Made by a program: the position numbers and the translations under genes. 64,000 nt of DNA, taken from positions 7,184,030 through 7,248,029 of the forward strand of contig CAIIXF020000009.1 in the NCBI GenBank assembly GCA_903813345.2, in the 5' to 3' direction. Of this stretch, positions 22,501 through 37,500 are shown piece after piece. This DNA comes from Owenia fusiformis. Taxonomy: Eukaryota > Annelida > Polychaeta > Sabellida > Oweniidae. Every line of letters starts with the position of its first letter. The stretch's first letter is position 1. The notes below the pieces were generated by a model that saw only the letters and a list, made by a program, of their open reading frames with translations, was not told where the DNA came from and did no database searches.

Positions 22501-25500
22501 GTGATAGCTAGTAGGAGTGTCAGGGACCGCTGACAGATTATTATTTTGAACCAAAAAATTGAATTATATTTTTGGCGGTCTCAGTAAATCAATGGGGTAA
22601 TCAGGTCCTACGTGCTTTTTACAGGCCCAGAAATCAATGCTCGCTTATAAATGTAGCAAAATCTTTTTTCGTTCGTGGGATATTTTTTCCACCATATAAC
22701 CGAACGGGAAGTTTTTGAATAGGACTACATGATCTGAATGGATGAGAGGATTCGATGGGCTGGGATTTGAGAAATTATGATTTGAACTTTGCCAATTTTA
22801 CATGTATTCCAATGGGTGAAAAAGTAAGTTGCTTTCTACCTAATATGAACCACATTTATTAGTGAATTTCGAGAAATATGTCGAATTTAGCCATATTTCG
22901 CATATCTTTTTATGGAACCATTTAAAGTTTTGCAAATTAACCCCTTAAATTCTGGAGACGACGATCTAAATTTTGCTGAGTCAGCAATTTTCGTTTTTTC
23001 ATTGAAAACAGTACTTTTCAGCCTAAATTGCTACATTTCTGCTCTCTTATCAAGTAATTTGATGCAGTTCTTGCCAAATTAAAGGAAACATACCCCAAAG
23101 GTTCCACAGTGTGCGAAGTTCCAACATTTTGACCCTTTAAACCCACGAAAGACCCAATTTTAAAGGGACGTATTCAGTAAACCTGCACAAAAGACAATGC
23201 TACTTGAACTAGCCATCAGAAGTTCATGAAAAACGAAAAATCAATGATGTTCAGTTTAGTAAAGTAGCAAATAGTCCTACTTATGAGAGAATATAAATCA
23301 CTTAAGCAATTTGTACAACTTTAAACAGCTGTTTTAAGTAGATTAGTATCGTTATGGGCAAAAATCCCCCAAAATAGCCCAAAATTTGTCCAAAAATTCA
23401 AATTTTTCATGCTCAAGGCTGAATTATTTTGCCTTTTTTGCTACATTTATCAGTGCAGTGACAAGAAGTCTTGTGGATAGCGCAACTTTTCCTGAACGTT
23501 TCTCTAATAAGATATTTTAATGACAAAATAACTACATTTAGTCTGGAATAAATTGTCACAAAATATAATGACCCCAGGGGTCAAGAGAACCCTATAAAAT
23601 CAAAAGTGCTGAGAGGATTTGAGCAAAAATGTACATATCACTTCATAAAACCCCGAACTTTAAAATTCATATTGAACAAAATGCATATTCAGTCAACCAT
23701 GACACTAATGGTCAATACAACTCACGTGGGATTTGTTTTGCTCATCGTATAGGAAAAGTAGTACTTAATACACTAGTTCGCTACTTTGTAGATGTATGGC
23801 ACGTATATGTGTACATGTATTGGCAATTAATGTTTGGTGATAGCTAGTAGGAGTGTCAGGGACCGCTGACAGATTATTATTTTGAACCAAAAAATTGAAT
23901 TATATTTTTGGCGGTCTCAGTAAATCAATGGGGTAATCAGGTCCTACGTGCTTTTTACAGGCCCAGAAATCAATGCTCGCTTATAAATGTAGCAAAATCT
24001 TTTTTCGTTCGTGGGATATTTTTTCCACCATATAACCGAACGGGAAGTTTTTGAATAGGACTACATGATCTGAATGGATGAGAGGATTCGATGGGCTGGG
24101 ATTTGAGAAATTATGATTTGAACTTTGCCAATTTTACATGTATTCCAATGGGTGAAAAAGTAAGTTGCTTTCTACCTAATATGAACCACATTTATTAGTG
24201 AATTTCGAGAAATATGTCGAATTTAGCCATATTTCGCATATCTTTTTATGGAACCATTTAAAGTTTTGCAAATTAACCCCTTAAATTCTGGAGACGACGA
24301 TCTAAATTTTGCTGAGTCAGCAATTTTCGTTTTTTCATTGAAAACAGTACTTTTCAGCCTAAATTGCTACATTTCTGCTCTCTTATCAAGTAATTTGATG
24401 CAGTTCTTGCCAAATTAAAGGAAACATACCCCAAAGGTTCCACAGTGTGCGAAGTTCCAACATTTTGACCCTTTAAACCCACGAAAGACCCAATTTTAAA
24501 GGGACGTATTCAGTAAACCTGCACAAAAGACAATGCTACTTGAACTAGCCATCAGAAGTTCATGAAAAACGAAAAATCAATGATGTTCAGTTTAGTAAAG
24601 TAGCAAATAGTCCTACTTATGAGAGAATATAAATCACTTAAGCAATTTGTACAACTTTAAACAGCTGTTTTAAGTAGATTAGTATCGTTATGGGCAAAAA
24701 TCCCCCAAAATAGCCCAAAATTTGTCCAAAAATTCAAATTTTTCATGCTCAAGGCTGAATTATTTTGCCTTTTTTGCTACATTTATCAGTGCAGTGACAA
24801 GAAGTCTTGTGGATAGCGCAACTTTTCCTGAACGTTTCTCTAATAAGATATTTTAATGACAAAATAACTACATTTAGTCTGGAATAAATTGTCACAAAAT
24901 ATAATGACCCCAGGGGTCAAGAGAACCCTATAAAATCAAAAGTGCTGAGAGGATTTGAGCAAAAATGTACATATCACTTCATAAAACCCCGAACTTTAAA
25001 ATTCATATTGAACAAAATGCATATTCAGTCAACCATGACACTAATGGTCAATACAACTCACGTGGGATTTGTTTTGCTCATCGTATAGGAAAAGTAGTAC
25101 TTAATACACTAGTTCGCTACTTTGTAGATGTATGGCACGTATATGTGTACATGTATTGGCAATTAATGTTTGGTGATAGCTAGTAGGAGTGTCAGGGACC
25201 GCTGACAGATTATTATTTTGAACCAAAAAATTGAATTATATTTTTGGCGGTCTCAGTAAATCAATGGGGTAATCAGGTCCTACGTGCTTTTTACAGGCCC
25301 AGAAATCAATGCTCGCTTATAAATGTAGCAAAATCTTTTTTCGTTCGTGGGATATTTTTTCCACCATATAACCGAACGGGAAGTTTTTGAATAGGACTAC
25401 ATGATCTGAATGGATGAGAGGATTCGATGGGCTGGGATTTGAGAAATTATGATTTGAACTTTGCCAATTTTACATGTATTCCAATGGGTGAAAAAGTAAG

Positions 25501-28500
25501 TTGCTTTCTACCTAATATGAACCACATTTATTAGTGAATTTCGAGAAATATGTCGAATTTAGCCATATTTCGCATATCTTTTTATGGAACCATTTAAAGT
25601 TTTGCAAATTAACCCCTTAAATTCTGGAGACGACGATCTAAATTTTGCTGAGTCAGCAATTTTCGTTTTTTCATTGAAAACAGTACTTTTCAGCCTAAAT
25701 TGCTACATTTCTGCTCTCTTATCAAGTAATTTGATGCAGTTCTTGCCAAATTAAAGGAAACATACCCCAAAGGTTCCACAGTGTGCGAAGTTCCAACATT
25801 TTGACCCTTTAAACCCACGAAAGACCCAATTTTAAAGGGACGTATTCAGTAAACCTGCACAAAAGACAATGCTACTTGAACTAGCCATCAGAAGTTCATG
25901 AAAAACGAAAAATCAATGATGTTCAGTTTAGTAAAGTAGCAAATAGTCCTACTTATGAGAGAATATAAATCACTTAAGCAATTTGTACAACTTTAAACAG
26001 CTGTTTTAAGTAGATTAGTATCGTTATGGGCAAAAATCCCCCAAAATAGCCCAAAATTTGTCCAAAAATTCAAATTTTTCATGCTCAAGGCTGAATTATT
26101 TTGCCTTTTTTGCTACATTTATCAGTGCAGTGACAAGAAGTCTTGTGGATAGCGCAACTTTTCCTGAACGTTTCTCTAATAAGATATTTTAATGACAAAA
26201 TAACTACATTTAGTCTGGAATAAATTGTCACAAAATATAATGACCCCAGGGGTCAAGAGAACCCTATAAAATCAAAAGTGCTGAGAGGATTTGAGCAAAA
26301 ATGTACATATCACTTCATAAAACCCCGAACTTTAAAATTCATATTGAACAAAATGCATATTCAGTCAACCATGACACTAATGGTCAATACAACTCACGTG
26401 GGATTTGTTTTGCTCATCGTATAGGAAAAGTAGTACTTAATACACTAGTTCGCTACTTTGTAGATGTATGGCACGTATATGTGTACATGTATTGGCAATT
26501 AATGTTTGGTGATAGCTAGTAGGAGTGTCAGGGACCGCTGACAGATTATTATTTTGAACCAAAAAATTGAATTATATTTTTGGCGGTCTCAGTAAATCAA
26601 TGGGGTAATCAGGTCCTACGTGCTTTTTACAGGCCCAGAAATCAATGCTCGCTTATAAATGTAGCAAAATCTTTTTTCGTTCGTGGGATATTTTTTCCAC
26701 CATATAACCGAACGGGAAGTTTTTGAATAGGACTACATGATCTGAATGGATGAGAGGATTCGATGGGCTGGGATTTGAGAAATTATGATTTGAACTTTGC
26801 CAATTTTACATGTATTCCAATGGGTGAAAAAGTAAGTTGCTTTCTACCTAATATGAACCACATTTATTAGTGAATTTCGAGAAATATGTCGAATTTAGCC
26901 ATATTTCGCATATCTTTTTATGGAACCATTTAAAGTTTTGCAAATTAACCCCTTAAATTCTGGAGACGACGATCTAAATTTTGCTGAGTCAGCAATTTTC
27001 GTTTTTTCATTGAAAACAGTACTTTTCAGCCTAAATTGCTACATTTCTGCTCTCTTATCAAGTAATTTGATGCAGTTCTTGCCAAATTAAAGGAAACATA
27101 CCCCAAAGGTTCCACAGTGTGCGAAGTTCCAACATTTTGACCCTTTAAACCCACGAAAGACCCAATTTTAAAGGGACGTATTCAGTAAACCTGCACAAAA
27201 GACAATGCTACTTGAACTAGCCATCAGAAGTTCATGAAAAACGAAAAATCAATGATGTTCAGTTTAGTAAAGTAGCAAATAGTCCTACTTATGAGAGAAT
27301 ATAAATCACTTAAGCAATTTGTACAACTTTAAACAGCTGTTTTAAGTAGATTAGTATCGTTATGGGCAAAAATCCCCCAAAATAGCCCAAAATTTGTCCA
27401 AAAATTCAAATTTTTCATGCTCAAGGCTGAATTATTTTGCCTTTTTTGCTACATTTATCAGTGCAGTGACAAGAAGTCTTGTGGATAGCGCAACTTTTCC
27501 TGAACGTTTCTCTAATAAGATATTTTAATGACAAAATAACTACATTTAGTCTGGAATAAATTGTCACAAAATATAATGACCCCAGGGGTCAAGAGAACCC
27601 TATAAAATCAAAAGTGCTGAGAGGATTTGAGCAAAAATGTACATATCACTTCATAAAACCCCGAACTTTAAAATTCATATTGAACAAAATGCATATTCAG
27701 TCAACCATGACACTAATGGTCAATACAACTCACGTGGGATTTGTTTTGCTCATCGTATAGGAAAAGTAGTACTTAATACACTAGTTCGCTACTTTGTAGA
27801 TGTATGGCACGTATATGTGTACATGTATTGGCAATTAATGTTTGGTGATAGCTAGTAGGAGTGTCAGGGACCGCTGACAGATTATTATTTTGAACCAAAA
27901 AATTGAATTATATTTTTGGCGGTCTCAGTAAATCAATGGGGTAATCAGGTCCTACGTGCTTTTTACAGGCCCAGAAATCAATGCTCGCTTATAAATGTAG
28001 CAAAATCTTTTTTCGTTCGTGGGATATTTTTTCCACCATATAACCGAACGGGAAGTTTTTGAATAGGACTACATGATCTGAATGGATGAGAGGATTCGAT
28101 GGGCTGGGATTTGAGAAATTATGATTTGAACTTTGCCAATTTTACATGTATTCCAATGGGTGAAAAAGTAAGTTGCTTTCTACCTAATATGAACCACATT
28201 TATTAGTGAATTTCGAGAAATATGTCGAATTTAGCCATATTTCGCATATCTTTTTATGGAACCATTTAAAGTTTTGCAAATTAACCCCTTAAATTCTGGA
28301 GACGACGATCTAAATTTTGCTGAGTCAGCAATTTTCGTTTTTTCATTGAAAACAGTACTTTTCAGCCTAAATTGCTACATTTCTGCTCTCTTATCAAGTA
28401 ATTTGATGCAGTTCTTGCCAAATTAAAGGAAACATACCCCAAAGGTTCCACAGTGTGCGAAGTTCCAACATTTTGACCCTTTAAACCCACGAAAGACCCA

Positions 28501-31500
28501 ATTTTAAAGGGACGTATTCAGTAAACCTGCACAAAAGACAATGCTACTTGAACTAGCCATCAGAAGTTCATGAAAAACGAAAAATCAATGATGTTCAGTT
28601 TAGTAAAGTAGCAAATAGTCCTACTTATGAGAGAATATAAATCACTTAAGCAATTTGTACAACTTTAAACAGCTGTTTTAAGTAGATTAGTATCGTTATG
28701 GGCAAAAATCCCCCAAAATAGCCCAAAATTTGTCCAAAAATTCAAATTTTTCATGCTCAAGGCTGAATTATTTTGCCTTTTTTGCTACATTTATCAGTGC
28801 AGTGACAAGAAGTCTTGTGGATAGCGCAACTTTTCCTGAACGTTTCTCTAATAAGATATTTTAATGACAAAATAACTACATTTAGTCTGGAATAAATTGT
28901 CACAAAATATAATGACCCCAGGGGTCAAGAGAACCCTATAAAATCAAAAGTGCTGAGAGGATTTGAGCAAAAATGTACATATCACTTCATAAAACCCCGA
29001 ACTTTAAAATTCATATTGAACAAAATGCATATTCAGTCAACCATGACACTAATGGTCAATACAACTCACGTGGGATTTGTTTTGCTCATCGTATAGGAAA
29101 AGTAGTACTTAATACACTAGTTCGCTACTTTGTAGATGTATGGCACGTATATGTGTACATGTATTGGCAATTAATGTTTGGTGATAGCTAGTAGGAGTGT
29201 CAGGGACCGCTGACAGATTATTATTTTGAACCAAAAAATTGAATTATATTTTTGGCGGTCTCAGTAAATCAATGGGGTAATCAGGTCCTACGTGCTTTTT
29301 ACAGGCCCAGAAATCAATGCTCGCTTATAAATGTAGCAAAATCTTTTTTCGTTCGTGGGATATTTTTTCCACCATATAACCGAACGGGAAGTTTTTGAAT
29401 AGGACTACATGATCTGAATGGATGAGAGGATTCGATGGGCTGGGATTTGAGAAATTATGATTTGAACTTTGCCAATTTTACATGTATTCCAATGGGTGAA
29501 AAAGTAAGTTGCTTTCTACCTAATATGAACCACATTTATTAGTGAATTTCGAGAAATATGTCGAATTTAGCCATATTTCGCATATCTTTTTATGGAACCA
29601 TTTAAAGTTTTGCAAATTAACCCCTTAAATTCTGGAGACGACGATCTAAATTTTGCTGAGTCAGCAATTTTCGTTTTTTCATTGAAAACAGTACTTTTCA
29701 GCCTAAATTGCTACATTTCTGCTCTCTTATCAAGTAATTTGATGCAGTTCTTGCCAAATTAAAGGAAACATACCCCAAAGGTTCCACAGTGTGCGAAGTT
29801 CCAACATTTTGACCCTTTAAACCCACGAAAGACCCAATTTTAAAGGGACGTATTCAGTAAACCTGCACAAAAGACAATGCTACTTGAACTAGCCATCAGA
29901 AGTTCATGAAAAACGAAAAATCAATGATGTTCAGTTTAGTAAAGTAGCAAATAGTCCTACTTATGAGAGAATATAAATCACTTAAGCAATTTGTACAACT
30001 TTAAACAGCTGTTTTAAGTAGATTAGTATCGTTATGGGCAAAAATCCCCCAAAATAGCCCAAAATTTGTCCAAAAATTCAAATTTTTCATGCTCAAGGCT
30101 GAATTATTTTGCCTTTTTTGCTACATTTATCAGTGCAGTGACAAGAAGTCTTGTGGATAGCGCAACTTTTCCTGAACGTTTCTCTAATAAGATATTTTAA
30201 TGACAAAATAACTACATTTAGTCTGGAATAAATTGTCACAAAATATAATGACCCCAGGGGTCAAGAGAACCCTATAAAATCAAAAGTGCTGAGAGGATTT
30301 GAGCAAAAATGTACATATCACTTCATAAAACCCCGAACTTTAAAATTCATATTGAACAAAATGCATATTCAGTCAACCATGACACTAATGGTCAATACAA
30401 CTCACGTGGGATTTGTTTTGCTCATCGTATAGGAAAAGTAGTACTTAATACACTAGTTCGCTACTTTGTAGATGTATGGCACGTATATGTGTACATGTAT
30501 TGGCAATTAATGTTTGGTGATAGCTAGTAGGAGTGTCAGGGACCGCTGACAGATTATTATTTTGAACCAAAAAATTGAATTATATTTTTGGCGGTCTCAG
30601 TAAATCAATGGGGTAATCAGGTCCTACGTGCTTTTTACAGGCCCAGAAATCAATGCTCGCTTATAAATGTAGCAAAATCTTTTTTCGTTCGTGGGATATT
30701 TTTTCCACCATATAACCGAACGGGAAGTTTTTGAATAGGACTACATGATCTGAATGGATGAGAGGATTCGATGGGCTGGGATTTGAGAAATTATGATTTG
30801 AACTTTGCCAATTTTACATGTATTCCAATGGGTGAAAAAGTAAGTTGCTTTCTACCTAATATGAACCACATTTATTAGTGAATTTCGAGAAATATGTCGA
30901 ATTTAGCCATATTTCGCATATCTTTTTATGGAACCATTTAAAGTTTTGCAAATTAACCCCTTAAATTCTGGAGACGACGATCTAAATTTTGCTGAGTCAG
31001 CAATTTTCGTTTTTTCATTGAAAACAGTACTTTTCAGCCTAAATTGCTACATTTCTGCTCTCTTATCAAGTAATTTGATGCAGTTCTTGCCAAATTAAAG
31101 GAAACATACCCCAAAGGTTCCACAGTGTGCGAAGTTCCAACATTTTGACCCTTTAAACCCACGAAAGACCCAATTTTAAAGGGACGTATTCAGTAAACCT
31201 GCACAAAAGACAATGCTACTTGAACTAGCCATCAGAAGTTCATGAAAAACGAAAAATCAATGATGTTCAGTTTAGTAAAGTAGCAAATAGTCCTACTTAT
31301 GAGAGAATATAAATCACTTAAGCAATTTGTACAACTTTAAACAGCTGTTTTAAGTAGATTAGTATCGTTATGGGCAAAAATCCCCCAAAATAGCCCAAAA
31401 TTTGTCCAAAAATTCAAATTTTTCATGCTCAAGGCTGAATTATTTTGCCTTTTTTGCTACATTTATCAGTGCAGTGACAAGAAGTCTTGTGGATAGCGCA

Positions 31501-34500
31501 ACTTTTCCTGAACGTTTCTCTAATAAGATATTTTAATGACAAAATAACTACATTTAGTCTGGAATAAATTGTCACAAAATATAATGACCCCAGGGGTCAA
31601 GAGAACCCTATAAAATCAAAAGTGCTGAGAGGATTTGAGCAAAAATGTACATATCACTTCATAAAACCCCGAACTTTAAAATTCATATTGAACAAAATGC
31701 ATATTCAGTCAACCATGACACTAATGGTCAATACAACTCACGTGGGATTTGTTTTGCTCATCGTATAGGAAAAGTAGTACTTAATACACTAGTTCGCTAC
31801 TTTGTAGATGTATGGCACGTATATGTGTACATGTATTGGCAATTAATGTTTGGTGATAGCTAGTAGGAGTGTCAGGGACCGCTGACAGATTATTATTTTG
31901 AACCAAAAAATTGAATTATATTTTTGGCGGTCTCAGTAAATCAATGGGGTAATCAGGTCCTACGTGCTTTTTACAGGCCCAGAAATCAATGCTCGCTTAT
32001 AAATGTAGCAAAATCTTTTTTCGTTCGTGGGATATTTTTTCCACCATATAACCGAACGGGAAGTTTTTGAATAGGACTACATGATCTGAATGGATGAGAG
32101 GATTCGATGGGCTGGGATTTGAGAAATTATGATTTGAACTTTGCCAATTTTACATGTATTCCAATGGGTGAAAAAGTAAGTTGCTTTCTACCTAATATGA
32201 ACCACATTTATTAGTGAATTTCGAGAAATATGTCGAATTTAGCCATATTTCGCATATCTTTTTATGGAACCATTTAAAGTTTTGCAAATTAACCCCTTAA
32301 ATTCTGGAGACGACGATCTAAATTTTGCTGAGTCAGCAATTTTCGTTTTTTCATTGAAAACAGTACTTTTCAGCCTAAATTGCTACATTTCTGCTCTCTT
32401 ATCAAGTAATTTGATGCAGTTCTTGCCAAATTAAAGGAAACATACCCCAAAGGTTCCACAGTGTGCGAAGTTCCAACATTTTGACCCTTTAAACCCACGA
32501 AAGACCCAATTTTAAAGGGACGTATTCAGTAAACCTGCACAAAAGACAATGCTACTTGAACTAGCCATCAGAAGTTCATGAAAAACGAAAAATCAATGAT
32601 GTTCAGTTTAGTAAAGTAGCAAATAGTCCTACTTATGAGAGAATATAAATCACTTAAGCAATTTGTACAACTTTAAACAGCTGTTTTAAGTAGATTAGTA
32701 TCGTTATGGGCAAAAATCCCCCAAAATAGCCCAAAATTTGTCCAAAAATTCAAATTTTTCATGCTCAAGGCTGAATTATTTTGCCTTTTTTGCTACATTT
32801 ATCAGTGCAGTGACAAGAAGTCTTGTGGATAGCGCAACTTTTCCTGAACGTTTCTCTAATAAGATATTTTAATGACAAAATAACTACATTTAGTCTGGAA
32901 TAAATTGTCACAAAATATAATGACCCCAGGGGTCAAGAGAACCCTATAAAATCAAAAGTGCTGAGAGGATTTGAGCAAAAATGTACATATCACTTCATAA
33001 AACCCCGAACTTTAAAATTCATATTGAACAAAATGCATATTCAGTCAACCATGACACTAATGGTCAATACAACTCACGTGGGATTTGTTTTGCTCATCGT
33101 ATAGGAAAAGTAGTACTTAATACACTAGTTCGCTACTTTGTAGATGTATGGCACGTATATGTGTACATGTATTGGCAATTAATGTTTGGTGATAGCTAGT
33201 AGGAGTGTCAGGGACCGCTGACAGATTATTATTTTGAACCAAAAAATTGAATTATATTTTTGGCGGTCTCAGTAAATCAATGGGGTAATCAGGTCCTACG
33301 TGCTTTTTACAGGCCCAGAAATCAATGCTCGCTTATAAATGTAGCAAAATCTTTTTTCGTTCGTGGGATATTTTTTCCACCATATAACCGAACGGGAAGT
33401 TTTTGAATAGGACTACATGATCTGAATGGATGAGAGGATTCGATGGGCTGGGATTTGAGAAATTATGATTTGAACTTTGCCAATTTTACATGTATTCCAA
33501 TGGGTGAAAAAGTAAGTTGCTTTCTACCTAATATGAACCACATTTATTAGTGAATTTCGAGAAATATGTCGAATTTAGCCATATTTCGCATATCTTTTTA
33601 TGGAACCATTTAAAGTTTTGCAAATTAACCCCTTAAATTCTGGAGACGACGATCTAAATTTTGCTGAGTCAGCAATTTTCGTTTTTTCATTGAAAACAGT
33701 ACTTTTCAGCCTAAATTGCTACATTTCTGCTCTCTTATCAAGTAATTTGATGCAGTTCTTGCCAAATTAAAGGAAACATACCCCAAAGGTTCCACAGTGT
33801 GCGAAGTTCCAACATTTTGACCCTTTAAACCCACGAAAGACCCAATTTTAAAGGGACGTATTCAGTAAACCTGCACAAAAGACAATGCTACTTGAACTAG
33901 CCATCAGAAGTTCATGAAAAACGAAAAATCAATGATGTTCAGTTTAGTAAAGTAGCAAATAGTCCTACTTATGAGAGAATATAAATCACTTAAGCAATTT
34001 GTACAACTTTAAACAGCTGTTTTAAGTAGATTAGTATCGTTATGGGCAAAAATCCCCCAAAATAGCCCAAAATTTGTCCAAAAATTCAAATTTTTCATGC
34101 TCAAGGCTGAATTATTTTGCCTTTTTTGCTACATTTATCAGTGCAGTGACAAGAAGTCTTGTGGATAGCGCAACTTTTCCTGAACGTTTCTCTAATAAGA
34201 TATTTTAATGACAAAATAACTACATTTAGTCTGGAATAAATTGTCACAAAATATAATGACCCCAGGGGTCAAGAGAACCCTATAAAATCAAAAGTGCTGA
34301 GAGGATTTGAGCAAAAATGTACATATCACTTCATAAAACCCCGAACTTTAAAATTCATATTGAACAAAATGCATATTCAGTCAACCATGACACTAATGGT
34401 CAATACAACTCACGTGGGATTTGTTTTGCTCATCGTATAGGAAAAGTAGTACTTAATACACTAGTTCGCTACTTTGTAGATGTATGGCACGTATATGTGT

Positions 34501-37500
34501 ACATGTATTGGCAATTAATGTTTGGTGATAGCTAGTAGGAGTGTCAGGGACCGCTGACAGATTATTATTTTGAACCAAAAAATTGAATTATATTTTTGGC
34601 GGTCTCAGTAAATCAATGGGGTAATCAGGTCCTACGTGCTTTTTACAGGCCCAGAAATCAATGCTCGCTTATAAATGTAGCAAAATCTTTTTTCGTTCGT
34701 GGGATATTTTTTCCACCATATAACCGAACGGGAAGTTTTTGAATAGGACTACATGATCTGAATGGATGAGAGGATTCGATGGGCTGGGATTTGAGAAATT
34801 ATGATTTGAACTTTGCCAATTTTACATGTATTCCAATGGGTGAAAAAGTAAGTTGCTTTCTACCTAATATGAACCACATTTATTAGTGAATTTCGAGAAA
34901 TATGTCGAATTTAGCCATATTTCGCATATCTTTTTATGGAACCATTTAAAGTTTTGCAAATTAACCCCTTAAATTCTGGAGACGACGATCTAAATTTTGC
35001 TGAGTCAGCAATTTTCGTTTTTTCATTGAAAACAGTACTTTTCAGCCTAAATTGCTACATTTCTGCTCTCTTATCAAGTAATTTGATGCAGTTCTTGCCA
35101 AATTAAAGGAAACATACCCCAAAGGTTCCACAGTGTGCGAAGTTCCAACATTTTGACCCTTTAAACCCACGAAAGACCCAATTTTAAAGGGACGTATTCA
35201 GTAAACCTGCACAAAAGACAATGCTACTTGAACTAGCCATCAGAAGTTCATGAAAAACGAAAAATCAATGATGTTCAGTTTAGTAAAGTAGCAAATAGTC
35301 CTACTTATGAGAGAATATAAATCACTTAAGCAATTTGTACAACTTTAAACAGCTGTTTTAAGTAGATTAGTATCGTTATGGGCAAAAATCCCCCAAAATA
35401 GCCCAAAATTTGTCCAAAAATTCAAATTTTTCATGCTCAAGGCTGAATTATTTTGCCTTTTTTGCTACATTTATCAGTGCAGTGACAAGAAGTCTTGTGG
35501 ATAGCGCAACTTTTCCTGAACGTTTCTCTAATAAGATATTTTAATGACAAAATAACTACATTTAGTCTGGAATAAATTGTCACAAAATATAATGACCCCA
35601 GGGGTCAAGAGAACCCTATAAAATCAAAAGTGCTGAGAGGATTTGAGCAAAAATGTACATATCACTTCATAAAACCCCGAACTTTAAAATTCATATTGAA
35701 CAAAATGCATATTCAGTCAACCATGACACTAATGGTCAATACAACTCACGTGGGATTTGTTTTGCTCATCGTATAGGAAAAGTAGTACTTAATACACTAG
35801 TTCGCTACTTTGTAGATGTATGGCACGTATATGTGTACATGTATTGGCAATTAATGTTTGGTGATAGCTAGTAGGAGTGTCAGGGACCGCTGACAGATTA
35901 TTATTTTGAACCAAAAAATTGAATTATATTTTTGGCGGTCTCAGTAAATCAATGGGGTAATCAGGTCCTACGTGCTTTTTACAGGCCCAGAAATCAATGC
36001 TCGCTTATAAATGTAGCAAAATCTTTTTTCGTTCGTGGGATATTTTTTCCACCATATAACCGAACGGGAAGTTTTTGAATAGGACTACATGATCTGAATG
36101 GATGAGAGGATTCGATGGGCTGGGATTTGAGAAATTATGATTTGAACTTTGCCAATTTTACATGTATTCCAATGGGTGAAAAAGTAAGTTGCTTTCTACC
36201 TAATATGAACCACATTTATTAGTGAATTTCGAGAAATATGTCGAATTTAGCCATATTTCGCATATCTTTTTATGGAACCATTTAAAGTTTTGCAAATTAA
36301 CCCCTTAAATTCTGGAGACGACGATCTAAATTTTGCTGAGTCAGCAATTTTCGTTTTTTTCATTGAAAACAGTACTTTTCAGCCTAAATTGCTACATTTC
36401 TGCTCTCTTATCAAGTAATTTGATGCAGTTCTTGCCAAATTAAAGGAAACATACCCCAAAGGTTCCACAGTGTGCGAAGTTCCAACATTTTGACCCTTTA
36501 AACCCACGAAAGACCCAATTTTAAAGGGACGTATTCAGTAAACCTGCACAAAAGACAATGCTACTTGAACTAGCCATCAGAAGTTCATGAAAAACGAAAA
36601 ATCAATGATGTTCAGTTTAGTAAAGTAGCAAATAGTCCTACTTATGAGAGAATATAAATCACTTAAGCAATTTGTACAACTTTAAACAGCTGTTTTAAGT
36701 AGATTAGTATCGTTATGGGCAAAAATCCCCCAAAATAGCCCAAAATTTGTCCAAAAATTCAAATTTTTCATGCTCAAGGCTGAATTATTTTGCCTTTTTT
36801 GCTACATTTATCAGTGCAGTGACAAGAAGTCTTGTGGATAGCGCAACTTTTCCTGAACGTTTCTCTAATAAGATATTTTAATGACAAAATAACTACATTT
36901 AGTCTGGAATAAATTGTCACAAAATATAATGACCCCAGGGGTCAAGAGAACCCTATAAAATCAAAAGTGCTGAGAGGATTTGAGCAAAAATGTACATATC
37001 ACTTCATAAAACCCCGAACTTTAAAATTCATATTGAACAAAATGCATATTCAGTCAACCATGACACTAATGGTCAATACAACTCACGTGGGATTTGTTTT
37101 GCTCATCGTATAGGAAAAGTAGTACTTAATACACTAGTTCGCTACTTTGTAGATGTATGGCACGTATATGTGTACATGTATTGGCAATTAATGTTTGGTG
37201 ATAGCTAGTAGGAGTGTCAGGGACCGCTGACAGATTATTATTTTGAACCAAAAAATTGAATTATATTTTTGGCGGTCTCAGTAAATCAATGGGGTAATCA
37301 GGTCCTACGTGCTTTTTACAGGCCCAGAAATCAATGCTCGCTTATAAATGTAGCAAAATCTTTTTTCGTTCGTGGGATATTTTTTCCACCATATAACCGA
37401 ACGGGAAGTTTTTGAATAGGACTACATGATCTGAATGGATGAGAGGATTCGATGGGCTGGGATTTGAGAAATTATGATTTGAACTTTGCCAATTTTACAT